The notes: a model not told the origin generated them from the letters alone. A DNA stretch of 64,000 bases from Lophius americanus (GCA_037951165.1 JBBDHG010000043.1:1362501-1426500); one strand, 5' to 3'; counted from the stretch's first letter, positions 13,301-36,064 are shown. Made by a program: numbers and translations.

Positions 13301-16300
13301 TCTGGGATCTGTGGATGAGGTCCGTGAGATGCTGAGGTGGAGTGATGTATGGTGCTGAACAGATGTGCTCAAACACATCACAGGAAACTTCTGGTGTAGG
13401 AGTGACTGTGGTGACAGAGGATCCACCTGCAAACCACTAATTCACTGGTTTTCTGTTACCGGGAGGTTTCACTCCCTGAGCTATATCTCCCTCTGCTGGT
13501 CAAAGTCCGCCATTACAGGACCGGTGTTCACTAAAGCACAATGAAGTATGAATGAAAATAAAGCTTGTTAGACTACAGAGATATCATTTATCCTGTTTTG
13601 TGATGAATCAAATTACCTCCTGTCTTCGTTAAATGTCATTTTTCACGACTTAAGTGATTTGGAAAATGTATATGGGTTTGATATGTAAATAAATCAAGGC
13701 ATACACTATCCTGAATGCACTATTAAATGTTTATTCTTAAAAACGTTGTTTTTTTTTGTCCTCCTTTTGTTCAGACTTCATTCATTTATATTTTACCCGA
13801 ATCCCGGATGCGACTTTTAATTTCTTCATCCTGTGAGTAACACAGAAATAATACACAAACATGTCATGATATTTTGATTAGCCTTGGTAGCTTCGCTTAA
13901 CTTCCGGGTCATGCAGTTACGTGACTTAGAATAAAACTTTAATAACAAAACGTGCAAATGTGCAAAACAAACAGACAAATCTCTGCCACCCATTTTTTGG
14001 ATGTGAGACGATCCAGTATTGCATCTAGTTATTTTCCCCTGCCTGAGGGCTCATCCTGTCTGAGATCCACTTCAGGTGCAGGATCAGCACCTGGACTCAG
14101 GGATCTGTGGATGAGGTCCATGAAATGCTGAAGTGGAGTGACGTATGGTGCTGAACAGATGTGCCGAAATACATCACAGGAAATCCTGGTGTAGGAGTCA
14201 CTCTGGTGACAGAGGATCCACCTGCAAACCACTAATTCACTGGATTTCTGTTACCAGGAGGTTTCACTCCCTGAGCTGGATCTCCCTCTGCTGGTCAAAG
14301 TCCGCAATTACAGGACCGGTGTTCACTAAAGCGCAATGCAATGCAGTATGAATGAAAATAAAGCTTGTTAGACTGCAGAGAGATCATTTATCCTGTTTTG
14401 TGATGAATCACATTATCTCCTGTCTTCCTTAAATGTCATTTTTCACGACTTAAGTTATTTGGAAAATGTATATGGGTTTGATATGTAAATAAATTAAGGT
14501 ATACACTATCCTGAACGCACTATTAAATGTTTATTCTTAAAAACGTTGCTTTTTTTGTCCTCCATTTGTTCAGACTTCACTCATTTATATTTTACCCGAA
14601 TCCCGGATGCGCTTTTTTATTGCTTCATCCTGTGAATAAAACAGAAATAATACGCAAACCTGTCATGATATTTTGATTAGCCGTGGTAGCTTCGCTTAAC
14701 TTCCGGGTCATGCATTTAGGTGACTTAGAATAAAACTTTAATCAACTTTGACAGAACAACAACAAAACGTGCAAATGTGCAAAACAAATAGACAAATCTC
14801 TGCCAACCATTTTTTGGATATGAGACGTCCCAGTATGGCACAAAAAAAACAATAAATATTCAGTTAAAATTTCTGTCCATTTCCATTTTGCGTTAATTAT
14901 CTCGCTTCAGATTTGTCTGGTGGATTCTCTGGAGCTACAGGACTAAACCACTTAAATGTCTAAATGAGATATGAAGCTAACTTAACATAGAGTTACCTTT
15001 GATGATATAGTTGGCCTTTGACTAATAATAATATTTTTTCCACCAGTGGGCAAAAATGCATGAAATGTCCCACTCTTCACTTAAGAATTGTTATTTAACA
15101 TTTACTCATCAGTAGACTGCGAAGAGTGCAGGATCAGCACCTGTACTCTGGGATCTGTGGATGAGGTCCGTGAGATGCTGAGGTGGAGTGATGCATGGTG
15201 CTGAACAGATGTGCTCAAACACATCACAGGAAACTTCTGGTGTAGGAGTGACTGTGGTGACAGAGGATCCACCTGCAAACCACTAATTCACTGGATTTCT
15301 GTTACCAGGAGGTTTCACTCCCTGAGCTGGATCTCCCTCTGCTGGTCAAAGTCCGCCATTACAGGTCCCGTTTTCACTAAAGCACAATGCAATGCAGTAT
15401 GAATGAAAATAAAGCTTGTTAGACTGCAGAGAGATCATTTATCCTGTTTTGTGATGAATCAAATTATCTCCTGTCTTCGTTAAATGTCATTTTTCACGAC
15501 TTAAGTTATTTGGAAAATGTATATGGGTTTGATATGTAAATAAATCAAGGCATACACTATCCTGAATGCACTATTAAATGTTTATTCTGAAAAACGTTAT
15601 TTTTTTTGTCCTCCATTTATTCAGACTTCATTCATTTATATTTTATCCGAATCCCGGATGCGCCTTTTAATTGCTTCATGCTGTGAGTAACACAGAAATA
15701 ATACACAAACATGTCATGATATTTTGATTAGCCTTGGTAGCTTCGCTTAACTTCCGGGTCATGCAGTTACGTGACTTAGAATAAAACTTTAACAACAAAA
15801 CATGCAAATGTGCAAAACAAACAGACAAATCTCTGCCACCCATTTTTTGGATGTGAGACGATCCAGTATTGCACAAAAAGCAATAAGTATCCAGTTAACA
15901 TTTTTGTCCATTTCCATTTTGCGTTAATTATCTCGCCTCACATTTGTCTGGGGGATTCTCTGGAGCTACAGGACTAAACCACTTAAATGGTTAAATTAGA
16001 AATGAAGCTAACTTAACATAGAGTTACCTTTGATGATATAGTTGGCCTTTGACTAATAATAATATTTCTTCCACCAGTGGGCAAAAATGCATGAAATGTC
16101 CCACTCTTCACTTAAGAATTTGTATTAAACATTGACTCATCAGTAGACTGCGAAGAGTGCAGGATCAGCACGTGGACTCTGGGATCTGTGGATGAGGTCC
16201 GTGAGATGCTGAGGTGGAGTGATGCATGGTGCTGAACAGATGTGCTCAAACACATCACAGGAAACTTCTGGTGTAGGAGTGACTGTGGTGACAGAGGATC

Positions 16301-16840
16301 CACCTGCAAACCACTAATTCACTGGATTTCTGTTACCGGGAGGTTTCACTCCCTGAGCTGGATCTCCCTCTGCTGGTCAAAGTCCGCAATTACAGGACCG
16401 GTGTCCACTAAAGCACAATGCTGTATGAATGAAAATAAAGCTTGTTAGACTCTAGATAGATCATTTATCCTGTTTGGTGATGAATCACATTATCTCCTGT
16501 CTTCCTTAAATGTAATTTTTCATGACTTAAGTTATTTGGAAAATGTATATGGGTTTGATATGTAAATAAATCAAGGTATACACTATCCTGAATGAACTAT
16601 TAAATGTTTATTCTTACAAACGTTGCTTTTTTTGTCCTCCATTTGTTCAGACTTCATTCATTTATATTTTAATCGAATCCCGGATGCGCCTTTCAATTGC
16701 TTCATCTTGTGAATAAACAGAAATAATACACAAACATGTCATGATATTTTGATTAGCCTTGGTAGCTTCGCTTAACTTCCGGGTCATGCAGTTATGTGAC
16801 TTCGAATAAAACTTTAATCAAATTTGCGAGAACAACAAAT
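10305..16840. repeat. Tandem array of phldb3 3' UTR-derived monomers (seven copies, higher-order 1844-bp period)
   Basis: The core GTGCAGGATCRGCACCTGGA recurs near 10388, 11438, 12233, 13281, 14077, 15125 and 16158. Type A monomers (about 10380, 12225, 14069) begin in sequence matching the phldb3 3' UTR (GCATCTAGTTATTTTCCCCT). Type B monomers (about 11431, 13275, 15119, 16150) begin with a block matching the last phldb3 intron (about 9885-9935), fused to the 3' UTR with the last coding exon missing. A+B alternation gives a 1844-bp higher-order unit: 12301 and 14145 start the same open frame. The last two monomers are both type B, about 1.03 kb apart. Each carries AATAAA, and the short open frames are shadows. 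Confidence 0.85.
10669..10674 (+). terminator. Candidate phldb3 poly(A) signal AATAAA
   Basis: First canonical AATAAA downstream of the phldb3 stop, about 365 bases into the 3' UTR. The same hexamer in the same context (GAAAATAAAGCTTGTTAGAC) recurs in every monomer of the array that follows. Confidence 0.55.
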
Positions 16841-17889
16841 AAACTTAATAATGGCCCTAACATACACAATTCCTAAAGCTGCAGTAAAAACAAGTCATAT
16901 TATACTTGCTAAAAAAACAGTCTTAACCACCATCGCTCACACTGACTTCAATTGTCGCCATGGCAACACTTACACAACGGTCAGAATGTCGAATACAAAA
17001 GCTATTTCCGCTATTTTAAAACAAAGTGTCTGGTTACGTTTCTTATTTTAACAGCCTCAGTTCTTTATCGATACTAATCATAAGGTGCCAGGCCTCTCTC
17101 AGCTCTGCTTAAATTAGCATATAAGCATTCTGGGAAAACATTCAAACATATTCACGGTAACAATTGTTAAAAAATTCTTCAACTTTGCCCAGACGTGTCT
17201 GTCTTGAATTTAATCAGAACTCATGAATATTGTAATTGAGAGGGTTCAGCAACCCTGCAAGGCCAAGACTGACACCTTCAAGCCTTTACTACATTTCTCG
17301 AGAGAACACATTATCTGCTCTACATCTCCTTACCCAAATTATGCAATGAGCGTTTTGTCATTTTCAAGACATCTGTTGGTTGTCTTCTATCTGCATTACA
17401 TCTTTCACTTCCTCTTTATAGTTGCTACTACCAACTGAATGCTCTGTGACCAACACTAAATACTGTTGAAATCAATAAACGCTGAATGAAATCCACTGAA
17501 TTTCCTGCCTCATAAAATATAAACCTAATGGAATGTGTGTCATATACGATTAATTCTGAATTGTGGCTACAGGCTGAAGATTGTTGCACGGTTCTAGAAT
17601 AAAGAGAGAGAGTCTAAACCATGTGGTGTTGCTGCTGCGTCTCGTCCACATAGCCCATCAGTGACATGTCTCGTTAGTCGGGGTATTAATACTCACACTT
17701 TAACGCGGGTATTGCATTAAAGGGAAGCTCTTTTATACCTTAGACCATAAAAACACTGTAAGCTGAACGCCTAACCCTATATATACAGAGATATGCATTA
17801 AACACATGTAAGTAGGGATATAACCAAATATGTGCTCTTTTTGTCTTTCTTTTCTTTTTCTTTCTTAATTATAATCTAATATTTCCCTA

Positions 17890-17940
<51 letters not shown>

Positions 17941-18989
17941 CTATAAAAAAATCTTGTCACTGTTTTGCTATTTAACTATCTGACTAAAAGATTAAGTACA
18001 AAAAATAAAACAGTTAGTGCTGCTTATTTTCTCCAGTATGCTGCAAATGATATGTCATTTCTTATAGTTAATGTTAAACGGGCCATTGTGATCTACTATT
18101 TTGAGCATAACAACAGTTTTTAGAGTTAGTAGAAAATACCTCATCAAACTAATATTTAAGTATACTTTGCTAATATTGAAATAAATCTTTTTGTAAATGC
18201 TGGAAATTTCATATGATACATTCATTAAAATGCTTTCTGTAGAACTCTAAATGATGTAGGCTTTTAAACTGGATAGCTATTCCATAGTGTTTTAAAATTT
18301 GATTTCCACTTAAAAGCAAGCTGGTGCGTCAATCTTCTGCTACAAACATGAAACAGTAAAAATAAAAAATAAAAAATAAAAACCCCCAAGTGGGATTAAC
18401 TGTCGGTGGCAAACATTTAAATAAAAAAAAAAAATTAGAACTTGGCATGAAATCTATCAAGAGGCGTCTGCCAGTGTTTATGTGGAGTGTAACTTTAACA
18501 CACAAAAAAACGTAGTGACACGAGATGAAACTTCTACAAAGCTTCTTCTTTATTGTATAACTAATAAAGTGTTAATCTTCAGCTTGTTTTTTGTAACTGA
18601 ACGCAAATTTCAATCTATTTAACAGTTCCAGTGCTGTATCCCATTACAACCGGTTCTGATAACTCATTTTCAACAATTCCATTTGCAACAACCTACTTTC
18701 ATTAGTATTGTTGTGTTATTTTGTGCTTTAAAATAGAATCAGAGATATCTTCATTTTGATATATGTTGTGGAATTGCAAGTTTGGAAAGGGAGATCTGTG
18801 TTACTTCCTTTATAAAACAAAACAAAAAAAAAACACAAAACCCCCCACAATTGTCACACTGACAAGTTTTCAAATGAGGAAGAACAAATAAAGCCAGATG
18901 TGACGTTACTAATCTCTGACAACAGGAAGCATTTAACATTTTTTCACTTTGAGATTTGATCCAAATGTAAAGTGCGATATAAATCATAT

Positions 18990-19031
<42 letters not shown>

Positions 19032-19543
19032 GCATTCCAAAAATGATTACCTATGCCGTGAGGTCATGTTTTTACCTATGCCCTGTTGTTTGTTTGTTTG
19101 CTAGATTACAGAAAAGCTAATGGATGGAATTGCGTGATATTTTACCCAGATGTTTACATTTAAAGAGAGATGGATCTGGGTTCTCATGGATTATTATCAT
19201 TATCAGTTCAAATATCTTTTTTTTTTTGTAGTAAATGTCTGGCCTTCTAGAATTAGAAACTTTTTTTCAATGTTTATTTTTTATTGCCATTGCAAGAAAC
19301 TATACGTATCCTTACAAAACAGTCAGGTCTGTTTTCATAATAACGGTGTATTGTTTCTTTGACCGACTGCACAGGGAATGTGAACGCAACGTGACGCTAC
19401 CGAAGCAATGTGGAATGTTTTTAGATCCATCAACAACATTTGGCCTGATTTTGCATCGGCTGCTGGAGGATAAATTAATATCTTGATGGTGGATTTTTGT
19501 GTGACCCGAACCTCTTTTTAGGATCATCATCTGGCAGGAAATC
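16841..19543. other. Intergenic, no gene seen
   Basis: AT-rich sequence with an (AT)n microsatellite at about 17886-17938, poly(A) stretches near 18360-18435 and a retroelement-type 3' tail at 18945-19031. Short open frames show no domain or splice context. Confidence 0.6.
18945..19031 (+). repeat. Non-LTR retroelement 3' tail with (TTA)n
   Basis: CACTTTGAGATTTGATCC followed by AAATGTAAAGTGCGATATAA and a TTA run. The same tail occurs at 20622-20688, about 54650-54713 and 56450-56522, so it is a dispersed family. Confidence 0.65.
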
Positions 19544-21439
19544 ATGACAGGAGCTGCGGGTCTTGTCCTCGTATTGTGTCTCCTTCAAGGTAGACCATTT
19601 CAAATTGGAATTATTTTTTTGTACATTTTAAAAATGTTTGTTAATTTAAACCTTAATAATGACAAATGTCAGCTTTTTAATGCAATTTGTAGTAATGTAC
19701 TATTCATTAGAGTGTATTTTTTTGTTGTATATCTGATTATTTTTCAATTGTTCCCCCTCAGCTAGCTTATGTGGAAAATGGGATGTCATCATCCCTCAGC
19801 GTGTAAATGGACTGAGTGGATCCTGTGTGATCATCCCCTGCACCTTCATCTTGCCCTCTGATGAGGAAAAATATCTGGATGATCCTCAGAGGAGCGAGCG
19901 CAAGATCAAACATCCTCCAGGGAAACCTACTCGGGAGCCTGCGTGAGAAGAACTGCACCACCATCTTCACCAATCTGCCATATTACCATAATATTAACTA
20001 TTACTTAAGACTGCAATGTAACACGTTTCAGAAGTCCTTCTTCGGAAAAAGTGTCATTATTTCTACTCAAGGTTTCTGTTATAGTCTATTATTCTCAGAA
20101 ACTGCTGTGAAAAAGTATTGGCCCCCCTCTTGGTTTCCTCTATTTTCGTGTGTATCTCCTAATAACGAAGTTGCAAACAAGCATTACCGATGACTGAGAT
20201 CAATCGCTGACGTCACGGAGGTGGATTTATGTCCCGCTCCTCTCGGTTTACGCCAGATGGAACGGGAATCCCATCTTCCAAACGGATGAGCTTTTGACTC
20301 ATAAATACATTGTAATATTCTCCCAAAACTCCGGTGTGTTGTGGCAGTGAGCCTTAATGTTTTTCTGGCTTAGCAGTGCCAACAGTCTTTGTTTGTCTAG
20401 TGTCTCACTGCATCTGTGTAGTCCCAGATCTGGAAAATACCTCTTTAACCGTTCCAAGTCCGATGATTCTAATCACCTTCTTCCTCATCTCTTGAGGAAG
20501 TTAATTTTATTTTGGTATAGTGTTCTATGGGTGAGAAATATGAACCAACTTCCTGCTTCGGAGAAACTGTCTATTTAGGTGATGTGGTTGATGAGGGCTG
20601 GTTGAGATCAGGTCAATTTTAGCACTTTGAGATTTGATCCAAATGTAAAGTGCATTATAAATTAAATATATTATTATTATTATTATTAAGTCTAGTTCAG
20701 CTGGAACCAGTTATTTAATGCAGTTGAGTAGTTTCAGAAGGGGTCCAGAACTTTTTCACTTTTTTTACGGGTTAAGTCACACCTTTTGCTCTATTTCATG
20801 CTATTCCTCCTGGTCTTACTCCTCAGATGTCCAGTCCAGTTATACCGATGCTCCCTACAGCATGTTTGTAGAAGAAGGGGCTCAAATTTTGTTGCGCTGT
20901 TGGGTTCGAGCTTCCTGTCCAATTCTTCCTCCAACTTTTACCTGGACCCCTAGGATTGGTGGCATTAAGGAGTTCAAAACAGTTTCCTCCAGATCACTTA
21001 GTATAAATGTTGTTGCTTGAGATCCAGTTCAATAAATTGTCCTTCAGCTGCTCCAAAGAACACATCGGTCAGTTACAGCGGTCGTGTAAAGGAGGGCAAA
21101 TATGTGACTAAATGAAGACGTACAAATGGTCGTTCACCATCTCTGTCTCAGTTGCTCCAGAGATCCTGGCTTATTCCCACTGTGCCTGGAATTTATCACA
21201 AATCCAATGTTCCTGTGACAGCCGGGGGTACCCCCCTCCCTCCTTGATGTGGGAATTGATTGCCATACACTCTGCTGACTTCAAAATCAGAAAAGTTTTA
21301 CTTGGGGGTGTGAGCATGAGGAGTCTCATCACCATAAACGATGTGGGCAAAGAAGTGTCCTCTCTGCTCTGCCTAAGCAACAACTCACTGGGCTCTGATA
21401 GTTTAACTTACCGTGTGTCCTCCATTGAATTTCACCGAG
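19544..21439 (+). pseudogene. Siglec-like receptor pseudogene (plus strand)
   Basis: Signal-peptide exon 19544-19589 (MTGAAGLVLVLCLLQ, donor GTAGAC). V-set exon from 19762 reads WDVIIPQRVNGLSGSC and IIPCTF. It then loses frame: its second half (SNILQGNLLGSLREKNCTTI, then YYLRLQCN with the Siglec arginine) is in another frame, which implies a frameshifting internal deletion. A C2 exon from 20826 (VEEGAQILLRC, PPTFTWTP) hits a stop at 21018. A further exon stub near 21050 (APKNTSVSYSGRVKEG) stops after a few codons. The membrane-proximal Ig exon 21152-21439 (APEILAYSHC, PSLMWE, SLLCLSNNSLGS) is open in phase 1-1. No TM or tail exon follows. It lies head-on to the CD22 genes downstream. Confidence 0.8.
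20622..20688 (+). repeat. Retroelement 3' tail with (TTA)n inside the pseudogene
   Basis: Same GAGATTTGATCCAAATGTAA tail as at 18945, ending in an ATT run. It is an insertion between the V and C2 exons of the Siglec pseudogene. Confidence 0.6.
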
Positions 21440-21787
21440 GTAAAAAGAATTCCCTGCATCCCTCTGCTGCTTACCTGTCACAGGTGAGAAGTGTAGAAGC
21501 ATATCTGAAAACTGTTAGCAGGACGTTTGGCTTTCACGATGAGGCAGAAACACGTCCTGAGGTGTTGATAGTGGTGTGACTTGACTGGCGACCAAAGTGG
21601 TTGTGTTGGTTGCAGGAAAAGGAGAAACCTCTCTCCCAAAAAATACTTTGTGGACCCTTCAGACTTTTTAGCAACAAATGAGGCAAGTTTGTGTCCTTGT
21701 ACCATATTCTATGTATACTCAAGCGTAAAATACAGTTGCATGGACATGGGGGCGTTCACAAATTCTACTAGCTATTTTAACAGAATT

Positions 21788-21965
21788 TAAAGGTCCAGTG
21801 TGTAAACTTTAGAGGGTATTTCAATGAAAGTAATATAATATTCGTAACTATCTATTTTTTGTGTGCTGTAGACTGAAAGTAAAAAAGAAATTACATTGTT
21901 TTGTTTAGATAAAGTAACTTTTATCTCCATAGCAGCGGGTCCATATGAAGGACACCGTGTTGGTA
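21788..21965 (+). mobile_element. Teleost dispersed repeat beginning AAAGGTCCAGTGTGTA
   Basis: The AAAGGTCCAGTGTGTAAACT end and the AATATAATATTCGTAACTA block match a short, very common fish non-autonomous element as I remember it. The 3' boundary is unclear and may extend to about 22260. Confidence 0.5.
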
Positions 21966-22734
21966 CAGACGTCTGAAGAGGGATTTTGCATTTTAAGTTG
22001 TAGCTGGGTTTTGACAAATGGATCACATTTGATAATTAGAACAAGCAAAAGTTAACGTTAAAGTTAAAGTGCACCTAACCTCGTCATCAAAACAAACATT
22101 AAGACTCATGAAATGTTTAGATGTAAAATCCTCCGGCAGCTGGGGGTTCAACTCTGCGCTGTAATTTAATATTCGATTAGTTGGTGACATCATCTGACAC
22201 CGCCTCCGACACCGCGTTAAGAGAAAGGAAGTAAACATTAGCGCCATGGCAACACCGTCAACAACACGGCCAACAACAAAAGCTGATAAGCTTAATAAGA
22301 GCCATTTAGTAATTGTGTATTTATTTTAATTTTATCTAACCTTTATTTAATCAGGAGAAAAAATTATCTGATTAATCAATGAATCGCATTACACATGAAC
22401 GAGCGCTCGTTCCCCGATCACATTTCCTCCGTGGTGGTGCAACTGTATAATTTAACTGTCTCACTGTAAGCTTGAGTACATTGGCCGACTGGGGCAAACA
22501 CACTGCAACTAGAAGTAGATAAAACACAAGCAAATAAAGATAACATCTTCATCATCTTCTTCATCTTTAACACCATCTGCAAAAGCCACAAGACAACGGA
22601 AGCGTTTACGGAGGACTCTTAAAAGTGATGCACCCAGTAATGCTTCATAGTGATCAAAACACATATAGCACACACAAACGCCATGATGTTTTGATTAGCG
22701 TGAGTGTTACCTTACTCTTACCTCAGTTCTCTGG

Positions 22735-22830
22735 GCGCCGCCCGCCGCTCCCTCAGGGATGGGTTAAATGCAGAGATAAATTCCACAACGTTGTAGTGTG
22801 TAACATTTGATATGTGATGAATAAAGGAAG

Positions 22831-22899
<69 letters not shown>

Positions 22900-22901
22900 T
22901 T
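22735..22901 (+). repeat. Retroelement 3' tail and long (ATT)n
   Basis: CCCTCAGGGATGGGTTAAAT followed by ATGAATAAAGG and an ATT run of about 70 bp. A related tail lies at 49795-49880 (CCCTCAGGGATGGGTCAAAT). Confidence 0.6.
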
Positions 22902-23799
22902 GGTGGAATGACAGCTAAAGCAGGATTCTGTAAATTGCTACAAGACCGCTACTGCAAGCGTGCTTATTTAAAGTTAGGAATGCTCTTAGTTTATGTTCTG
23001 TTTCAATGCCATCGAAACAAGAAAAGCATAAAGACAGTTTGAGATGCAGTTCCTGCATGAGAGAAGACCTTTAACGACAAAACAAAACAAAAAATCAATA
23101 ATAACAGCACATCTTTCCTTTAATCTGACAATTTTTGTTCTCTTCTGGGTCATTTAATTCATTTCAGTTTTCTGAATGTATAATTTACAATCTATGTGCA
23201 GTGTGGAAGAAGAAAAGAATCGTAAGGACACTTTTTAGTTTGCATTTGGTTTTATTGAAATTGCATAAATAAAATACATTTTATACATACATTTTTTTTC
23301 CTAGAATCAAAGATTCTTATTGAAGTTGAAATCACACAAAAGCTGAAGTCAAATTGGGTCTAGACTAAAGCACATCGTTTTAACATGCATATTTGAGAAA
23401 GGCGGCACAAATAAACAGTTTTACATCCCAGCCATGTCCTCCTCTTCGGGAGGGCGTTCACAAATATCCCAGTCACATGATTAAATGTTAACAAAATAGT
23501 AAATTTGCCACAACATGTTGTCTATAATAATTCATAAGTTTGAACAACTGAAAAATCACAGTGGTATATGCTGCATGTCATTCCATTAATAATTATCTTT
23601 GTCAAAAGCATTTCTTGCAAAATATATGATCTAGCCTCACCAAAGTTTATACCACAAGTGCCATGATAATTACCTTTTAATCTTATTCTTTTCTACAAAT
23701 CACACCTTTTGAGTTTTCCATGGGTAGATAAGTATAACTACTTCATGTCCTGCTCAACTATTTGTTTGAACTCATTATGCATCACTGTTTCCTTGTTCA

Positions 23800-23950
23800 A
23801 AAATGTATGATATGACCACTGGCAACGCGTATGTATATGCTAAACAGTAAGGGGCCAAGGACGGAGCCCTGGGGGACACAGGTCAAGAGGGGCACTGAGA
23901 ATGAGGCACTACCCACGGCTATTGAGAAAATCCTGTGGTACCAATAAGAT
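23800..23950 (-). mobile_element. LINE reverse-transcriptase fragment
   Basis: Minus-strand translation contains CVPQGSVLGPLLFSIYI, the conserved non-LTR reverse-transcriptase motif (PQGSxLGPLLF). It lies in a ~0.58-kb stretch (about 23400-23980) absent from the second duplication copy near 36440. Confidence 0.75.
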
Positions 23951-24844
23951 TTTGTTTGACATATTAAAGCATGTGAGCAGTTTCTACAAAGAATTATGTT
24001 ACTTGATACAACAACAAATAAGGCCATTGGTCCAATTTCAGATAGTTTTCTAAAAGCATACTTTAAATTAAATTAACTATTTCTCATGAAATAAATATTT
24101 CCTATTTCCATCATGAAACAAATCAAATAACTCAAATAAACCAATACAACTATTTATTTTAACTGTTTAAAAAAATCAGTGACCAAATTATTATTTTTGG
24201 CATTTTATGGTAAAATTAAGCTGTCCAAGACATTAAATTAAGAAATTAAAGAAATAAAATATGTAAAGAAATAATGTTCAGGTTTTATTTTTCATTTTTG
24301 AAAAATATGATGCGGTTGTGACTTGGGCTTTTTTTTTTTTGAGGGATTTTTGAGGGAAGTTGTTTTAGGTGATTTTAAAAGCCAGGCATCGTTTCCTTGT
24401 CAAACCTCAGATATTAAACGTTATACCTTCATTAGATGTCAAGTGAATTTACCACAATAATTAGTTATGCCTTTTATTATTGGATCTTTCTACAGATCTT
24501 AACTTGCTTCATTCTCATTTTCTCCAATCCCATATTTCAATGTTATACAAAACAATCTCCACGACTCCCGGCTCATCAGAGGAATGGAGGCTGTTGTAGA
24601 ATGTTTCCGGTGACGTTGGGGGAAGACATCATCTTCAGATGACTCTTGCTTTAGGTGCCATCAGATTGTTGACCTCATCCAGACCCTTCGGGAGCCGCTT
24701 CAAAGGCTTCCTTCCTACTTTTTTTTTGCAACTTGTTACTATGCAATGATATAAGCAATGCTCTATAAAAACCAGTAATGCAATGAACAATACAATAGAA
24801 TGATTGAATTTGTAGGTGAAGGTTTGGATAAGAATATGTCAGGG

Positions 24845-34275
<9,431 letters not shown>

Positions 34276-34564
34276 GCAGCATTTACGACATATGTCTGAA
34301 AAAGCAAACCAGAAAAAGGATTGTGTTATTAATACTATTACCTTTTTAGGTCTCAAGTCCTCCCTGTCTGATGTCAGTAACATATTGTGAACTCTCAGGC
34401 ATCGCAAAGTTGTTATTTTTCTTACACTGATATCAGAAATTAATGTCAGAAATCTGACATTCATATAAGAAATTGATATCTGAATATTTTACTTAAATCC
34501 TTATTAGATATATTACAATTGATATCCAATACATTTCATTAAAATCCTACATTCATTCATTCAT

Positions 34565-34905
34565 TATCTACCACTTATCCTGTTCAGGGTCACTGGGGGG
34601 GGCTGGAACCTATCCCAGCTGACACCGGGCGAGAGGCGGATGTCTGCCAATCCATCGCAGGGCAGACGTATAGAGACATACGACCACAGACGTGCACACC
34701 CACCCCTACGGGCAATTTAGTGTCACCAATTCTCCTGTTTGCATGTTTTTGGACTGTGGGAGGAAGCAGGAGCTCCCGGATAGAACCCACGCACACACAG
34801 TTAGAACAAGCAAACTGCACATAGAAAGGCCGGCAGACGTGGATTCGAACCCAGTGCCTTCTTGCTGTGAGGCAGCAACGCTAACGACTGTGCCGCCCAA
34901 AATCC
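34565..34905 (+). mobile_element. Common teleost dispersed repeat (GGAACCTATCCCAGCTGACA family)
   Basis: Signature blocks: CACTTATCCTGTTCAGGGTC, TTTTTGGACTGTGGGAGGAA, GATTCGAACCCAGTGCCTTC, CTTGCTGTGAGGCAGCAACG. Present at 47019-47359 in copy 2; related fragments at 9947-10035, 50194-50360 and 53855-54115. The tRNA-like phrase GGATTCGAACCC is part of the repeat and not a tRNA gene. Confidence 0.75.
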
Positions 34906-36064
34906 TACATTGATTTCAGAAATCGACCTAAGACATTTTTTTCACTCACTGGTATGAGAAATCTCATATAAATATGAGACGTTGTCTTAAAAAAGACCAA
35001 AAAAAACATTGGGACTTAATTTTTTGATTGTGTCTGTATTTAGTATATTTAAGGTGAAGGTTACAGCTTCAGTTCCTTATGTACCTTAAAAAAACGAAAT
35101 AGCACTGTCACATGAAACCCACAATGTAGAGCAAAGAAAAATATTGAGCACTAACGATACGTCACATTTATCTTACAGACTTTGTCCAAACAATTGATTT
35201 TACTGGTTTTATTTATACATAGCTGAACCAGTCTAATTACGGGTGACATTACTGTCTCCTGTTTAACAGCCAATCACAGTGCTCGATACAAAGAAGAATG
35301 ATTGATTAATTATAAATTTACTCTTCAATATCACCATGTAAAAAAAAAAAAAATGTTGTTGCCAACATTTATATAATGTATTAATACATAATACATTTAT
35401 ATACTGTATTATACAATATGTGAAAAATAAGATCAATAAAACACAATTTCAACTTACTTTTTGGAAAAATCAAAACTCTTCTTTCTTTGGACAGATCTCA
35501 ACAAACAGAAAATTGTGCTTAGAAAAATAAAAGTAATCCTTTCAATGGCCAGATGCATAAACAAGCATGTTCTCAGCTCAGAGGACTGGCTTGTTGTTAT
35601 CCGTGGGAGAGATCTTCTCTGCTGAAGTAAGAGTACCGTTCACTAAAAAAAGGAAGTCTTCACGGTTGACCCAAAATATCACTGAATTTGCAAGTCCAAT
35701 CATGCAAACCAGAATATACACCTCTACTGATGAAGATGATATGAGTATTTTTTTCCTTTAGATGTCTCAGCTTTGACTTCCTGTCACCTCCTGTATGTAA
35801 ATGTTCTGTTAAAACGCTGATCAGAATCTCCCATTTTGGCCAGGTCTCTCTTCTACAGGAGCAGGAACATACTTCTACTTGCTGAATGTATGCTTACGTA
35901 ACATTTACTGTTAAGTTCTTCAGGCTCATTGAAAAGAAGGAAAACGCATGAAAAAGATTGATAAAGTGTCACATATACAATGTAATTTTCTCATAACACA
36001 AAACACAGAGAATAGCGAACTGAAAAAATAGAAAAAACAGAGAACATTACATGAAAATGAAACA

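Noticed and set aside
10326..16448. Repeated 62-75-codon open frames on both strands
   Set aside because: They recur because the monomer is tandemly repeated; the sequence is 3' UTR-derived and shows no coding character.
21478..21790. Open frames after the Siglec pseudogene that might be TM or tail exons
   Set aside because: No hydrophobic 20-residue stretch or tyrosine motif with splice sites is present.
34841..34870. tRNA-like phrase GGATTCGAACCC
   Set aside because: Part of a common dispersed repeat; no cloverleaf can be drawn around it. The same applies to 47295.
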